This document shows positions 62,577-64,000 of a DNA stretch of 64,000 nt, one piece after another; the first letter of the stretch is position 1; each line of letters starts with the position of its first letter. The translations under genes and the position numbers were made by a program. The stretch spans positions 62,001-126,000 of the forward strand of contig DATGMD010000055.1 of assembly GCA_035293805.1 (NCBI GenBank), given 5' to 3'. The notes under the pieces are model-generated. The model saw only the letters and a list, made by a program, of their open reading frames with translations. It searched no databases and was not told the DNA's origin. The stretch is from JAJPHF01 sp035293805 (GTDB taxonomy: Bacteria; Chloroflexota; UBA6077; JAJPHF01).

Positions 62577-63806
62577 TCACGAGCGGACCGCTTGCAACCA
62601 CTGCCGCACCTCGGCCGCCGCACTATTGGTGATCCAAACAGGGCGCGCGGTCGCATCGAGGCCGTCGCCCCGGGTGATCTGGCGAGGGGGGCCCAGCACG
62701 AAGGCGCCGTCATCGCCCTCCGTCAAGGACCGGACCCAGAGCTGAAAGCGCCGGTCGGTCAGCGCGAGGTACGCGAGCTGCGTGCCATCCGGGCTCCAGG
62801 CCGGCTGCGCGATCGTGCCCGTGGCCACCTGCTGCAGGTCCGTGAGCCGCGGCGCGTCCGTCGTCGCGATTCGGCCGACGTAGAGATTCTCCTCCCGCCC
62901 GTCGGTCTGCACGAACGCCAGGGTGACACCGTCTGGGGCGACGCTCGCCTGGCGGGCGGGATGCTCGGCGGCCGTGAGCGGGACCGCTTGCTGGGCGTCG
63001 ACGCGGAGCCGGGCCAGGCCCTCGACGAGATCGCCGCTGTCGGTGTATCGATAGCGGGTGAAAACGAGCGTATTTGGCTCCTGGGGATCGACCGCGATAT
63101 CCTGATCGCCCCCCGTGTACGGCTGGGGATGCGTGATCTGGCGGACGTGCCCGTCCGGGAGGTCGAGCTGCCAGATCGCCAGATCGCCGACCCCGGCGGC
63201 CTCCTTGTTCAGGTCGGCGAGCATGTAGAGCCCGCTCCCATCGGGCAGCAGGGTAGGCTGCGCCACCCAATGGTTGGCGGCGACGATCGCCGCGGCGTTG
63301 TGCGTGAGGGGGTGGGGCAGCATCGCGGGACCGGCGGCCCAGAGGTCCGAGGCGTTCCTGGCGCGCTTTACCCAGACGAGCAGGTCGTCGGCCAGCGCGG
63401 GTTGGGTGAGCTGGCCGTCGTCGGTCAACTGATACGTCTCGACGCCGTTGGTCTCCCAGAGGTCGCCGCCCGCCGCGTAGAGAAACCAGGCGGCGGGGGC
63501 CGCGCGGGGCGGCGCCGGTCGCGGACGGAAGCTATCGACGACGGTGTGAAGGTCCGTCCCCAAGGACGCTGGGCGCTCCGCGCTCGGGTCTGGCGCGGTG
63601 GTCGCGACTGTCGCGGCAACAACGTGCAGCAGTCGGGTCAGGCCGAGCAGCCCGACGAAGATGCCGCCGCTCACGTAGATTACCAGGAGGGCCAAGGCTA
63701 GGGCGAGGAGGCGCCCCCGGGGACGGGCGGCTGCGCTCTGCCCACGCCCAAGCTCGTCCGTGGAGTGCGGTGTTGCGGGGCCCCCCGGGCCAGGGAGCGC
63801 GGTCAC
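62577..63806 (-). CDS. TolB-like beta-propeller protein, membrane-anchored
   Basis: 409 aa. One N-terminal helix (LLALALALLVIYVSGGIFVG), then six or so propeller blades with PD40/TolB-like repeats: QPTLLPDGSGLYMLADL, DIAVDPQEPNTLVFTRY, QASVAPDGVTLAFVQTDGRE and QPAWSPDGTQLAYLALTDR. It is likely extracytoplasmic. GTG 63806 follows AGGAGG. It converges on the LCP gene with 9 bp between the stops; the function is unknown. Confidence 0.82.
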   Translation of the reverse strand: MTALPGPGGPATPHSTDELGRGQSAAARPRGRLLALALALLVIYVSGGIFVGLLGLTRLLHVVAATVATTAPDPSAERPASLGTDLHTVVDSFRPRPAPPRAAPAAWFLYAAGGDLWETNGVETYQLTDDGQLTQPALADDLLVWVKRARNASDLWAAGPAMLPHPLTHNAAAIVAANHWVAQPTLLPDGSGLYMLADLNKEAAGVGDLAIWQLDLPDGHVRQITHPQPYTGGDQDIAVDPQEPNTLVFTRYRYTDSGDLVEGLARLRVDAQQAVPLTAAEHPARQASVAPDGVTLAFVQTDGREENLYVGRIATTDAPRLTDLQQVATGTIAQPAWSPDGTQLAYLALTDRRFQLWVRSLTEGDDGAFVLGPPRQITRGDGLDATARPVWITNSAAAEVRQWLQAVRS

Positions 63807-63910
63807 GTGACCTCCTGCGGGCCAGATGGCTCAGGCGAAGGGGCCAGCGGCGCCGTCCCAGCAGCCGCAGGAGTATAGTCCGGCGCAACATCGGCTGGCG
63901 CGGATTGCGT

Positions 63911-63941
63911 ACGGCGCGCGCCCACGTCCGGCGCGCGCCGT
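63911..63941. other. 12-bp stem hairpin at the window end
   Basis: ACGGCGCGCGCC / GGCGCGCGCCGT around CACGTCC, upstream of the TolB-like gene. No T-tract; a regulatory or repeat element. The last 60 bases show no gene. Confidence 0.4.
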
Positions 63942-64000
63942 GGTACGCTGTGCAGCAAGCCGGGGCAAACGGGCGTTTCGGGCCGTGCGGGGCCCGGGGA

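Overview
The window is high-GC bacterial DNA. No single gene fixes the taxon. Several traits together point to a Chloroflexota-like bacterium, which is inference: an F420 gene (cofE) with two luciferase-like flavin oxidoreductases, HspR/DnaJ control through a HAIR-like operator, a bacterial XPB/Bax1-type pair, the order ftsB-like/tilS/hpt/ftsH, and a PyrR-controlled pyr operon. The density of palindromic and low-complexity interspersed repeats also fits that kind of genome.

Layout. 1-3026: tetrapyrrole genes (siroheme dehydrogenase/ferrochelatase, hemA, hemC), tightly packed. 3048-5243: a response regulator and tgt on the minus strand. 5441-13720: a membrane protein, the dnaJ-like/hspR heat-shock operon, a YjdF-like membrane fusion protein, a ThDP enzyme, a flavin-dependent oxidoreductase, a cupin and small unknowns. 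13986-20144: a secreted S41 protease, tRNA-Pro(GGG), a sufU/DsrE-like pair, an ABC-2 exporter and a second flavin oxidoreductase. 20230-24587: purU, a MetE-like gene and a molybdenum hydroxylase subunit on the minus strand. 24588-26877: accessory DNA with an IS66 transposase remnant and a compositionally distinct methyltransferase. 27012-30520 (minus): thiolase, cofE, an ArsC/Spx-like gene with an in-frame TGA, and a DUF1802 gene. 30853-37162: secreted and envelope proteins. 37322-45624: Bax1-like nuclease and XPB-like helicase, a mini-ferritin-like protein, thpR, an MFS remnant, glnA and a PucR regulator. 45830-53839: the pyrR-pyrB-pyrC-carA-carB operon behind a PyrR leader with attenuator. 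53845-59955: M48 protease, ftsB-like, tilS, hpt, ftsH. 60024-63806: a histone-deacetylase-like amidohydrolase, an LCP protein and a TolB-like propeller.

Most notable signals. (1) At 29317-29670 an ArsC/Spx-family gene has TGA exactly where the first redox cysteine of CxxC is expected (U-S-T-C). A 7-bp stem with a 5-nt loop lies at bacterial SECIS distance, so this is a candidate selenoprotein. (2) Interspersed repeats have entered housekeeping genes without breaking them. They form in-frame insertions in tgt and carA, N-terminal extensions of pyrB and the M48 protease, the start of tilS, and a 14-bp duplication that separates a former carA/carB TGATG junction. (3) The pyr leader shows a PyrR-binding hairpin, an intrinsic terminator, a complementary antiterminator segment and a 34-codon leader ORF overlapping pyrR. 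(4) A HAIR-like operator overlaps the -35 box of the dnaJ/hspR promoter. (5) Perfect palindromes of 49 and 40 bp lie between convergent genes.
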